Shown piece by piece: positions 19,263-27,976 of a stretch of 64,000 nucleotides of DNA; the first letter of the stretch is position 1, and each line of letters opens with the position of its first letter. The position numbers and the translations under genes were made by a program. The notes under the pieces were generated by a model. The model made no database searches, was not told the DNA's origin, and saw only the letters and a list, made by a program, of their open reading frames with translations. This DNA comes from Pseudarthrobacter sulfonivorans. Its GTDB lineage: Bacteria > Actinomycetota > Actinomycetes > Actinomycetales > Micrococcaceae. The stretch spans positions 310,001 through 374,000 of the forward strand of contig NZ_CP013747.1 in NCBI RefSeq assembly GCF_001484605.1. Reading direction: 5' to 3'.

Positions 19263-20419
19263 GACGCACCTGCCTTATCTTGTTCGAGTCCCAGCCCGTC
19301 ACGGGAGGGGGACGTGATGACGGACTTCCATGGTGATGGAGCTCCCGCATAGGCGCTCGGCCCAACGCGGAAGTGTTGCGCCTGCTCGAAAGTTTCAACA
19401 AAAGGCATGTCCATGGCGTAGAGGCGCTCTCCCCGGGGACGGGGACCTGTTCGTGCCACGTGAGTGTCTGTGGGGTGCCCGATGATTTCCTCGGTGAGGA
19501 TGGCCACCTCGATCAGTGCGTCGAGGTCAACACCGGTCTCGATGCCAAGTTCGTGCAGCAGGTCCACCAGGTCTTCCGTGGGCATCATCCCGGTGGCACG
19601 TCCGTTTCCGCAGTATGGGCATCCGCCAATTCCGCCGACGGTTGTGTCGAGGATGAGTTCGCATTCCTCCGTGAGTGTCCGCAGAGCCGTGTAAATCGAG
19701 ATAGGTGCGGTGCCCCGCTGATTGTGCAGATGGAGATGGAAACGCGTGATCTCAGGCCAAGTGGAACGAATGGCCAAGAGTTGCTCCTCGACGGCGTCGG
19801 GCATGTTCCAACCCATCGGGTCACCGATCACCACTTCTGCTACGCGGATGCCGGCAGCGGTCCAAAGCCGGTGTTGCTTTTCGAGGAGATCCATTCGCTC
19901 AGACAGGCTGAACTCGCCCAACCAGTTTGACCCCCAGGCGGCGTTGATTCCGATGCCGGCCTCGGTCTTTCCCTCGGCGACAGCTCGCTGCACCGTGTCC
20001 GGCCAGGAACTAATCTCATCGGCCTGAGAGCGGTTTGCGTTGCGGCGGACGAAGACGTCACACACATGCACGAAGGTGCGGGGCAGCCCATCACCAGGCG
20101 ATAGCGGCGGCGTATGCACTTGTGCCCTTTCGACACCGCGGCTGTTCAGAGCCAATGCCGAGTAATTCACGCCGGGTACAGGAGTGAACTTGTCCAGCAG
20201 CGCGTCGACCTCGGCCATCTGGGGCGTCCACCGCGGACTTACGAAAGAGCCAGCGACGATGTACTTAAGGCCGGTGCTGGAGAGAGCTTCCAACAACCTC
20301 ACCTTGTCCTCAAGACCAATCTCTGCACTCTCGATCTGCATGCCCTCGCGCATGAGCTCCTCATTGATCCGCACCGTGGGATAGCTTCTATGTTTATTGG
20401 CTGTAGCCGGGGCCTTCAT
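19259..20419 (-). CDS. HMG-CoA-lyase-like (HMGL) family protein, copy 1
   Basis: A 386-residue HMGL-like TIM-barrel enzyme. It aligns by eye with HMG-CoA lyase: GSFVSPRWTPQM matches TSFVSPKWVPQM, GIGGCPYCGNGRATG plus TEDLVDLLHELGIETGV match the glycine loop with the catalytic Cys and the following helix, and FHLHLHN holds the two metal-binding His. The metal/catalytic RDG motif of true HMG-CoA lyases is R-E-G here (residues 24-26, in MREGMQIE). GGAG precedes the ATG. The frameshifted GntR upstream now ends in an ATGA overlap with this start. It is probably a C-C lyase on a 3-hydroxyacyl-CoA of unknown structure. Confidence 0.85.
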   Translation of the reverse strand: MKAPATANKHRSYPTVRINEELMREGMQIESAEIGLEDKVRLLEALSSTGLKYIVAGSFVSPRWTPQMAEVDALLDKFTPVPGVNYSALALNSRGVERAQVHTPPLSPGDGLPRTFVHVCDVFVRRNANRSQADEISSWPDTVQRAVAEGKTEAGIGINAAWGSNWLGEFSLSERMDLLEKQHRLWTAAGIRVAEVVIGDPMGWNMPDAVEEQLLAIRSTWPEITRFHLHLHNQRGTAPISIYTALRTLTEECELILDTTVGGIGGCPYCGNGRATGMMPTEDLVDLLHELGIETGVDLDALIEVAILTEEIIGHPTDTHVARTGPRPRGERLYAMDMPFVETFEQAQHFRVGPSAYAGAPSPWKSVITSPSRDGLGLEQDKAGAS

Positions 20420-21348
20420 ACAAACTCCTGTGTCAGTGCCATATTGCGGACTTCATCCGCGGGTGTCGTGGTAAACAAGCGAGCGTCGTCGACGGGCGAG
20501 GTGCGAGATGCGTCCACACCCTGGCCCGCGCCGAGCGGTCGGTCAGTCATGCAATTGTTCCCATTCCCGCCGGTCGGGCGTTGGCCGGTTGGCGGCCCAG
20601 GCTTCTCTTCGGAGTCTTCAGCTTCTCTTCGCCGAGCACCATTCGAAGCACCGTGCGTGTGAGAACCGGGTCGTAGGTCGGGTCCAGTTGTGCTGCGACA
20701 TACAACGCGGATCGGGCGAGCTGACTCGCCAGCAGGCGTGACGCCGTAACGCCATCGCGCGCGGCAGGCCTCCAGAATTTCGCGATGTTCTAAGTCGGCC
20801 TTGTCAAGCGAGTGCTGGTCGCCCTGCATCAACAGGCGCCGGACACGCTCGGCGCGGTCGGCGTCGATCGCCATCCGCGCCCTCGCTCCGGCCTGCATGT
20901 GCGAGACCAGAAGCAGGTGGAACCGGCGGTGTGGTGGTTCGAACTCGTCACGGTCATCTCGTTCGATCGCCGCACCCATCTGCATCATCTTCCCGTCGAG
21001 TTCACGTAATTCGAGGTCGGTCAACAGTGGCACCGTGACCCGGATGGCGGCAGCTCCTATCGAAATCCTGTAGGCATAGATGCAGTCCAGATCGTCGAGC
21101 TCCAACGCCGCGATGGTTGCGCCCTTGTTGAGCTCAGCCCTAACGAGGCCCTCCTGCTGCAGCATCCGCAGCGCTTCGCGCAGCGGAGTGCGACCGGCGC
21201 CGGTCAGCTTGGACAATTCGGTCTGGGAGACACGCCGGCCAGGCTCGAGGGTGCAGTCGAGGATCATGCTCCGTAGATCCGCGTGTAACCGGACGACATC
21301 GTTGCCCGCGCGACTCTTCACATCCTCAGCTCCGAGGGTGCTGGTCAC
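20416..21348 (-). pseudogene. GntR-family regulator, paralogue with a C-terminal frameshift
   Basis: A close paralogue of the GntR at 12690-13493. The GTG start at 21348 follows TTAGGAG and gives an N-terminus of exactly the same length as the intact copy (20 residues to DVVR). The proteins run parallel through EILEACRAR. There the DNA has lost 2 bp from a CG-dinucleotide run (about 20754-20764), so the last ~60 residues are replaced by an unrelated ~110-residue tail. Continuing the old frame gives a normal ending with a stop at 20547-20549. The winged helix is intact, so the protein may still bind DNA, but the end of the FCD ligand domain is lost. Confidence 0.85.
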
Positions 21349-21397
21349 ATCCACTCCTAAAAATTGTGCTTCATGCTTTTCACTGACCAAACCAATT

Positions 21398-21523
21398 TGG
21401 ATCCACTTTGACGAAGACTAGTGTCTGTCATCACATTTGTCCAACGGCAAATCCCCTTATTATTGTCGAATCGACGCCCCTGCAGCGGAAACTCTTCGCA
21501 TGGTCTATTGAGAATTGGATACA
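21398..21523. promoter_or_regulatory. GntR-type control region B
   Basis: A divergent control region between the frameshifted GntR (-) and the epimerase/acyl-CoA dehydrogenase genes (+). It contains the perfect 8-bp palindrome TGGATCCA at 21398-21405 and ATTGGATACAGTT with TGGATACA at 21516-21523, 118 bp apart. The whole stretch 21395-21560 is similar to 30985-31165. It is interpreted as the operator pair of the GntR paralogues. Confidence 0.6.
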
Positions 21524-21578
21524 GTTCTGCAACGATAGGCGTGATGGCAACCACATCCGGCGTCGACGGAGATGACCA

Positions 21579-22175
21579 ATGATTTCAACCCCCTTAGATA
21601 ACAGCTGCTACCTGGTGACTCGGGTCTTGGGCTGCATCGGAGCATGGATGACACGGCTGCTGCTGCAATCTGGAGCCAGGGTCGTGGCGCTCGACGCGGG
21701 AACCGACGACCACCGGCTCAAAGCGGCACTGCTCGACACCTCCGACGCTCGGCTCGAGAGAGTCGTCGGCGATCTGGCCGATCTTGCCCAGATTACGGAG
21801 ATCATCACGGAGCACCAGGTGGACACAATCATCCACCTTGCTGCATTGCAGGTCCCGTCGTGCCAAGCCAACCCAGTCCTCGGCGCGATGTTCAACTCCA
21901 GTTCGTCGAGGACGTCGCACAGTCGTTCATCAACGCCTCCCGGAGCGACTTTTAAGGGATCCTGCGTCGTCGATCTGGTCGGCCATTCGGTGACGATGAA
22001 CGACGTGGTCGATGCCAATCACCGCGGCCGTGCCCCAATCCCGGGGAACGATCACCTTCGACGACGTCCAGTTCCCCTTCCCTGCCGGACTCGGCGCCGG
22101 CGAATCCCCGTTCCCCCGGGCGGCTGACCGCAGCATCGCGGATGGCATGCGTGCCACCGTAATCCACGCCCAAAC
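21579..22175 (+). pseudogene. NAD-dependent epimerase/dehydratase pseudogene
   Basis: The first ~110 codons encode a good Rossmann start of an extended SDR (CYLVTRVLGCIGAWMTRLLL, ARVVALDAG, VVGDLADL, TIIHLAALQVPSCQANP). After about 21890 the frame is lost. A second piece with late-domain character (FVEDVAQSFINASRSDF, CVVDLVGHSVTMNDVVDAI) continues in other frames, with a stop at about 21953 and one extra A near 22015 (gatgccaatc where gatgccatc would keep frame). Relative to a ~300-residue family member roughly 100-150 residues are missing. It is probably the former first gene of the acyl-CoA dehydrogenase operon. Confidence 0.8.
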
Positions 22176-22224
22176 ACTCACCGCGAGGCCCTGCCACCGG
22201 GTCTGGCCCAATGAAAGGATCATC

Positions 22225-23385
22225 ATGAGTTCATACCTGACCGAAGACCAGCAGCAAATCCAGTCCACCGTGGCGGACCTGTGCGCGCAATTCCCGGAGT
22301 CCTACTGGCAACAGATCGATGAGTCCAAGGACTACCCCGAAAAGTTCGTCAAGGCACTCACCGACGCCGGCTGGCTGTCTCTCCTTATACCTGAGGAGTA
22401 CGGCGGGGGTGGGGGCACGATAAGCGATGCCGCCGTCGTCCTGGAAACGATCAACCGGTCCGGCGGAAATGCCCACGCGGCGCACGGACAGCTCTACACC
22501 ATGGGCACCGTCCTGCGCCATGGCAACGAGGAGCAGAAACAGCGCTTCTTCCCCGGCATGGCGGCCGGGGACATCCGGTTCCAGGCCTTTGGCGTCACCG
22601 AGCCCGACGCCGGCACCGACACGACCCGCATCCGCACCACTGCGGTGCGCGACGGCGACCACTACGTCGTCAACGGCGGAAAAATCTTTACTTCCCGGTT
22701 TGCACATTCCGACGTGATGCTCCTCCTGGTCCGCACCACCCCCTACGATCAGGTGACCCGCAAATCCGACGGCCTCAGCTGCCTGCTGGTGGACCTGCGC
22801 GATTGCCGCGACGAAATTGAAGCCCGTCCCATCCAGACAACACTCAGCCATAACCCGTACCAGATCTTCTTCGACAATCTCCGCGTCCCGGTGGAGAACC
22901 TCATCGGCGAAGAGGGCAAGGGCTTCTCCTACATCCTCTCCGGCATGAACGCCGAGCGGATCCTCCTGACATCGGAGTTCCTCGGCGACGGCTTCTGGTT
23001 CACCGAAAAAGCTTCAACCTACGCCAACAGCCGCGAAGTGTTTGGCCGTCCGATCGGCAAGAACCAGGGCGTCCAGTTCCCCATCGCGCAGGCCTATGCA
23101 GAGCTCGAAGCCGCCAGCCTCATGCGCTGGAAGGCCGCAGAACTTTTCGCTGACGGCAGGCCCTGCGGCTTCGAAGCGAACGCGTCCAAGCTCCTGGGAT
23201 CGCAGGCACTGTGGGCCGCGGCCAACGCCTGCATGGACACCTACGGAGGGTATGGCCTCACAACTGAGTATGGTATCGAGCGAAAGTTCCGTGAGGCCCG
23301 CGCGCCCCTGGTGGCTCCAGTGAACAACAACCTCGTACTTGCCTTCATAGCCCAGAACACCTTGGGCATGCCCAAATCCTACTAA
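22225..23385 (+). CDS. Acyl-CoA dehydrogenase family protein
   Basis: 386 residues from the ATG at 22225, preceded by AAAGGA. An open frame continues upstream, but only through the epimerase pseudogene. It shows FAD/acyl-binding motifs of the family: LLIPEEYGGGGG, FQAFGVTEPDAGTDTTRI, NGGKIFTSRFAHSD and DTYGGYGLTTEYGIERKFREAR. In classic enzymes the catalytic Glu follows in an IYEGTS motif. Here that segment reads PLVAPVNNNLVLAF, so the usual Glu is absent and the base must come from elsewhere, as in the FadE-like clade with this ending. Electrons would go to ETF. Confidence 0.9.
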   Translation: MSSYLTEDQQQIQSTVADLCAQFPESYWQQIDESKDYPEKFVKALTDAGWLSLLIPEEYGGGGGTISDAAVVLETINRSGGNAHAAHGQLYTMGTVLRHGNEEQKQRFFPGMAAGDIRFQAFGVTEPDAGTDTTRIRTTAVRDGDHYVVNGGKIFTSRFAHSDVMLLLVRTTPYDQVTRKSDGLSCLLVDLRDCRDEIEARPIQTTLSHNPYQIFFDNLRVPVENLIGEEGKGFSYILSGMNAERILLTSEFLGDGFWFTEKASTYANSREVFGRPIGKNQGVQFPIAQAYAELEAASLMRWKAAELFADGRPCGFEANASKLLGSQALWAAANACMDTYGGYGLTTEYGIERKFREARAPLVAPVNNNLVLAFIAQNTLGMPKSY

Positions 23386-23425
23386 CAGCTGCCAGCCCTC
23401 CCCACTACAATCCGAGGACATTCTC

Positions 23426-23605
23426 GTGCAGATCACTTCATTTCACCCCAAGGGCTCGACAGAGCCGCCCCGGGCCGTTTCCTCCAATGGCGCCTCCGCC
23501 CTGGCCAGCTCCGACAACGGCTACTCGCACACCGTTCGCGAATTGCTCCCACAACACCTTCCGGAAGACATCTACACAGTCTGTGATTCAAGGAGAAAGC
23601 TATGA
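23426..23605 (+). pseudogene. 5' fragment of a fumarylacetoacetate hydrolase-family gene (third copy)
   Basis: Starting at GTG 23426 the frame reads QITSFHPKGSTEPPRA and SSDNGYSHTVRELL. This parallels QIVSFRPNGSTEPLRA and SSDLGYPDTVRELL at the start of the two intact FAH genes (31328, 61307). Similarity stops after about 45 codons, and the short frame ends in TGA that overlaps the ATG of the next gene. The catalytic domain is lost. The order acyl-CoA dehydrogenase then FAH matches the debris upstream of the FAH gene at 31328. Confidence 0.85.
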
Positions 23606-24690
23606 AAGGCATCACCACTATCCTGACGGCTCCATATGAAGTAGAGCAGCGGGAATATGAGCTTCCCGGTCCGGTCGCCGGTGGCCTGTTGATGAAAATG
23701 ATTCGGGCAAATGTCTGTGGTTCCGATGTGCATAACTTGCGTGGGCAGCACCCGCTGGTGAAGGCTGGATGCGCGCTCGGACATGAAGGAGTGGGCAGGG
23801 TTGATCGCCGGGGAGCAGGCGTTACCCGTGACTTTGCCGGAAATGATTTGAACGAAGGCGACCGGGTGGTTGCCACATACTTTCAGGTCTGCCGGCGTTG
23901 CCCCGAATGCAACGCCGGGCATGGGAACCTGTGCCGGAATGCCTACGCAGGAGCGGCTATCCCGGCTGACGCGGCACCGCACTTCCACGGAACATTTGGT
24001 ACCCACTATGCTGTGGGCCCGGGCCAGTACGTTTACAAGGTGCCGGACAGCGTTTCCAGTAAGGCCGTTTCCTTTGCCAACTGTGCACTATCACAGGCCT
24101 ACGCCGGCTGCGAGACTGGAGAGATCAAACGCGGCCAGAAGGTCATTGTGCTAGGCGCTGGCGGCCTCGGCGTGTGTGCCTCTTCAGTCGCCAGCCAGAT
24201 GGGCGCCGAAGTATTCGTCGCTGAGATGGCAGCAAACCGGCTGGCCAAGTCGGTCGAATTCGGCGCCCATCACACCGTTGACCTGTCCCAGGCAGATAGC
24301 GGAGCGGGCCGTGTTGAGCTTATGCGGGAAAGCACCGGCGGCGGGGCCGACGTCGTGATTGACCTGACCGGGGTCCCGGACGCGTTCTCGGAGGCTGTAA
24401 GGTCTGTCCGGCCTGGAGGCGTCATGGTTTCCATCGGCAACATCAGCCCGAACAAGTTCACCCAGTTTGACCCGGGACTGTTCACCCGGTCCGGCGTGCA
24501 GATCCGAGCGTCCATCCGTTATCCGGCCAATGTGCTGGGCAAATCGGTGACCTTCATCGAATCTACCCCCCAGTTTCCCTGGGAGGACCTAGTGGATGCC
24601 GACTTCGCCATCGCGGACGTCCGGGACGCCTTAAAGGCCGCAGAAGCACGGGAAGTCACCCGCGCCGGCCTGGTCATCGATGAGGACTAA
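23602..24690 (+). CDS. Zinc-binding alcohol dehydrogenase (with structural zinc)
   Basis: A 362-residue MDR alcohol dehydrogenase with a catalytic zinc site (Cys39 in NVCGSD, His61-Glu62 in GHEGVG) and a complete structural zinc lobe (Cys97, Cys100, Cys103, Cys111). The coenzyme motif is VIVLGAGGLGVCASSVA. AAGGAG lies just before the ATG, and translation may be coupled to the FAH fragment. It belongs to a different MDR branch from the pair at 32332 and 48332, which lack the structural zinc lobe. It is followed by an aldehyde dehydrogenase, so together they probably turn an alcohol into an acid. Confidence 0.9.
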   Translation: MKGITTILTAPYEVEQREYELPGPVAGGLLMKMIRANVCGSDVHNLRGQHPLVKAGCALGHEGVGRVDRRGAGVTRDFAGNDLNEGDRVVATYFQVCRRCPECNAGHGNLCRNAYAGAAIPADAAPHFHGTFGTHYAVGPGQYVYKVPDSVSSKAVSFANCALSQAYAGCETGEIKRGQKVIVLGAGGLGVCASSVASQMGAEVFVAEMAANRLAKSVEFGAHHTVDLSQADSGAGRVELMRESTGGGADVVIDLTGVPDAFSEAVRSVRPGGVMVSIGNISPNKFTQFDPGLFTRSGVQIRASIRYPANVLGKSVTFIESTPQFPWEDLVDADFAIADVRDALKAAEAREVTRAGLVIDED

Positions 24691-24871
24691 GAGGATCTCG
24701 AGAGGGCGAAAGGACATGACATAGAGAGCCTCCCAAATGAACGAGGTCTGAGTACAGCCCTGCTATGGAAAAAGTGCGTCAAGGCTGCCATATCGCCACT
24801 CGCAGCGGCGGCACCACCTCAGCCAGCGCTCCAGAATGATCCCTAACCGATCCTTTAACTTAAGGAAGAAC

Positions 24872-26293
24872 ATGTCAACGAGACTTAACCATTGGATTGA
24901 CGGCCGGTCGGTCGTGCCCTCCAGTAATTCCTACCGCACAGGCGAAAACCCTGCGACCGGAGGCGAAGGTGCCGAAGTCGCCTTGGGAAACATTGACGAT
25001 GTTAAATCAGCCGTTGCCTCGGCCGAAAACGCAGCGCGCGGGTGGCGCCGCTTTCCATCGGCCAAACGGGGACGGCTTCTCGGAAACCTTGCCAGGGTCA
25101 TGAGAGAGAAGAATCAGGAGCTTGCCGAACTTGAAATCCAGGACACCGGGAAGCCGCTGGCAGAGGCCCTAAGCGAAGTTGAGAATGCCGCGGCCTACTT
25201 CGAGTTTTACGCCGGGCTGGTCAACCTCCCGGTTGGCGACACTCTCGATGTCGAACCAGACCAGCACATCTACACCCGCCGGGAGCCGTTCGGAGTGATC
25301 GGAATCATAACTCCTTGGAACGTGCCACTGAACCAAGCAGCCCGCGCCTGCGCCCCCGCTTTGGCCGCGGGCAACGTCGTCGTCGTTAAGCCCGCCGAGG
25401 CAACCTCTCAGTCAACCGTCTTTTTGGCACAACTGGCCACCCAAGTGGGCTTTCCCGACGGCACCTTCAACGTGATCCTGGGCAAAGGAACCGAAGCCGG
25501 AGCCGAGCTTGTGCGTCACCCGTCCGTCCGCAAAGTCGCGTTCACGGGCTCCGTAGCCGTCGGGCAAACTATCGGCCATATCGCCGCTGACAGGGTCATT
25601 CCTCTGACACTCGAACTGGGCGGAAAATCGGCGAACATCGTGTTCGAAGATGCTGATTTCGATTTAGCAGTCAAAGAAGCCGTGCGAGCCTTCACCACCA
25701 ACGCCGGGCAAGTTTGTTTGGCCGGAACGCGACTGCTCGTTCAAAGGTCCATACACGACAAGTTCGTAGAATCGGTTGTAGAAGCTGTACGTGCGCGTAT
25801 CCCGGGGCAGAACCTTGGACCGATTATCACCCGAGCCCAGTACCAGCAGGTTCAGAATTACTTTGACGTCGCAAGACAAGAAGGACTACAAGCAGAAGTC
25901 GGCGGCGACCTCCCCAGCGACGAGGCACTCCAGGGCGGCTTCTACGTCAACCCCACTGTGTATTCCAACGTGGACAATTCCGCGAGGCTAGCGCAGGAAG
26001 AAGTATTTGGTCCGGTCCTCGTGACAATCCCCTTCGATACAGAAGAGGACGCCATCAAGATCGCGAACAGTTCCGACTACGGACTCGCGGCCGCAGTGTG
26101 GACTAAAGACATTTCCCGAGCATTCAGGGTTGCCGAAGAGGTCGAAGCCGGACAGGTCTACATCAACACCTGGTCCACGGGTGCCGTCCAGACCCCCTTC
26201 GGCGGCCACAAATACAGCGGTTATGGCCGGGAGAAAGGCATAGAGTCCCTCAACCACTACACCCACGTCAAATGCGTCATCCTCGCATACTGA
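24872..26293 (+). CDS. NAD(P)-dependent aldehyde dehydrogenase
   Basis: 473 residues from the ATG at 24872, preceded by AAGGAAG; an in-frame ATG at 24836 has no such site. All hallmarks are present: PWNVPL and VVVKPAEAT (coenzyme site), FTGSVAVGQ, the general base in LELGGKSANI, the nucleophile in NAGQVCLAGTR, and EEVFGPV. It oxidises the aldehyde made by the preceding alcohol dehydrogenase to a carboxylic acid. The gene ends the operon; a strong intrinsic terminator follows at 26351. Confidence 0.93.
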   Translation: MSTRLNHWIDGRSVVPSSNSYRTGENPATGGEGAEVALGNIDDVKSAVASAENAARGWRRFPSAKRGRLLGNLARVMREKNQELAELEIQDTGKPLAEALSEVENAAAYFEFYAGLVNLPVGDTLDVEPDQHIYTRREPFGVIGIITPWNVPLNQAARACAPALAAGNVVVVKPAEATSQSTVFLAQLATQVGFPDGTFNVILGKGTEAGAELVRHPSVRKVAFTGSVAVGQTIGHIAADRVIPLTLELGGKSANIVFEDADFDLAVKEAVRAFTTNAGQVCLAGTRLLVQRSIHDKFVESVVEAVRARIPGQNLGPIITRAQYQQVQNYFDVARQEGLQAEVGGDLPSDEALQGGFYVNPTVYSNVDNSARLAQEEVFGPVLVTIPFDTEEDAIKIANSSDYGLAAAVWTKDISRAFRVAEEVEAGQVYINTWSTGAVQTPFGGHKYSGYGREKGIESLNHYTHVKCVILAY

Positions 26294-26299
26294 TTCAAT

Positions 26300-26830
26300 T
26301 GCCCATATCCCAAATCAGCTATGCGAAGCCACTGACGTCCGTATAGGGTCGTCGCTGCACCGAGCTCGGTGCGGCGACGGCTTTTGCCGGGTCTCCAACG
26401 CGGTACGGGGACTCTGTCGCCCCCGGTACAGAGTCCCCGGGTCACCCAGCCCCAATTGCTGCTGGTTGCAACCGAAACGTAACCTGACGATGAGGCCCAG
26501 CGTTTGATGAACTGGGTCCCGCGACGGCGCAGGGGCAAGCCTACGGATGGGAATGTTAATCCGCCTTACTAAGCAAGCACGGCCTCCGGTTTGGAGCGGG
26601 CTGTCGGCGGGCGGCGGTGCCGCGGACCCTGATTTCGTCCATGGCAGGGAGTTTATGCCGCGGCTGTCCACGACCATGTGGATCTTACTGCTCAGCTCTC
26701 CACGGGCAGGCCAATCCCGTCTCCGTCGAGTACGACCGTGTTGATTGCGGTTGCACACCCATCGTGGTTTTAGGACATGGTTCCACATGACCTGGGACAA
26801 ACTTCGCACCTGACACTTCCGACACGTTTC
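26300..26830 (-). mobile_element. Degenerate IS5-family transposase remnant
   Basis: Read on the minus strand in shifting frames, there are pieces typical of IS5-family transposases: RGELSSKIHMVVDSRG (usually RGGLTTKIHLxxDxRG) around 26640-26730, then a RPxAVLADKAY-like stretch and a late TLYRGR segment near 26400. No frame longer than a fragment survives, and I could not place terminal inverted repeats. It overlaps the terminator of the upstream operon. Confidence 0.5.
26351..26385 (+). terminator. Intrinsic terminator after the aldehyde dehydrogenase gene
   Basis: A 14-bp stem with one G-U wobble (GTCGCTGCACCGAG paired with CTCGGTGCGGCGAC) at 26351-26378 is followed by GGCTTTT. It lies 57 bp after the aldehyde dehydrogenase stop. 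It may also act on decayed transposase transcripts coming from the other side. Confidence 0.8.
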
Positions 26831-26947
26831 GGGACATCGGTCGCGGGCAGGTGTCGGTATGGTCCATTACTGAGAACGAGGTCACTGTGCTCGCTGAACT
26901 GGAAAGCTGGACTGCGAATTCAGTTCTGATTTTATGGGAGCAGTTTT

Positions 26948-27650
26948 GTGTGTGATCGCAGTTCATTATCGGAGGAACAACGCAAGGCGGTAGCGTTGTT
27001 TGATGCTGGCCGGGGCAGGGGCTCCGCGGCCATCAGGCTCGGAGTGAGCAAGCATGCGATCCGCCGGTTGTATGACCGGTGGCGAGTTCGAAGGGGCACA
27101 ACGCTAGTGACCATGCCAACCAAGTGGCTGATTTCGTTCGATTTCAAGCTCTCTGTTGTGCAGCGGTATCTGGCTGGAGAGACGAAAGTTTCCTGGCAAA
27201 AGAGCGCCAGCTGTCTTCTCCAGAGCTAATCGAGAACTGGGCGCACCAGTACTGGACCAAGGGCGAAGACGGCCTGCGGCCCAAACCGAAAGACAGTCCG
27301 AAGACGATTCCTGGAGCCCGGTGCAGCCGGACTCGGAGCTGCAGCGGTTGCGTCGTCAGAACGAGCGTCTGCGGGCAGAGGTGGCTTTCCTGTGAAAAGT
27401 ACAGGCCTTGAGGGACGAGGAACGGCTCTAAAGGTCGAAGGTCCGCGCTGTCATCGCGCTGAAGGCCGAACACCGTTTGGGCGTACTCCTGGACATTATG
27501 CGGCCGGGTTGGCCCAGTCGACGTTCTTCTATCACCACGCTCGATTCGTGGTCCCTGACCCGCAAGGCTACGACAACGCCGTAATGGAGAACTTCTTCGG
27601 ACTTGGCCAGTCCAACTTTCGGGGACCAGTTCACGCCCCAGGTAGCGACC
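26948..27650 (+). mobile_element. Degenerate IS3-family element (OrfA and part of OrfB)
   Basis: OrfA-like text starts at 26948 (LSEEQRKAVALFDAGRGRG, LGVSKHAIRRLYDRW; helix-turn-helix). It continues with a frame change near 27190 into ELIENWAHQYWTKGEDGLRPK, then ELQRLRRQNERLRAEVAFL (the leucine-zipper end of OrfA). An OrfB start (AGLAQSTFFYH) follows at about 27500. It is then joined directly to DNAVMENFFG, normally near the end of OrfB, so the DDE core is deleted. The element is inactive. The 300 bp after it (27650-27976) hold no gene I recognise. Confidence 0.75.
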
Positions 27651-27976
27651 GGACACACTTCCGTAGCCGTTCGTACAGCATCGACACCACCGGAAAAAAG
27701 TTTTCGTTTCCACGCCTCGTCCGGCACGTCGGCATCGACCGGGCCCGCGCCGGTACGGCCGTCCTGAACCCGGCCGCGGAAACCGACGCTTCTGGACCAG
27801 AAGGACACCGGGGAAATCCTTGCGAAATTCACCCTGGACCCGACAATGGGCCATCAGGGCAAAGAAACACCCCGGCTCGAAGACCGGGGAGGTGTATGTC
27901 GCGAGACTTGTGTGAACTATGTTCCGCGACATCACATGAAGGTCCCCCACAATAGTCGCTCCCCACACCGAAACAG

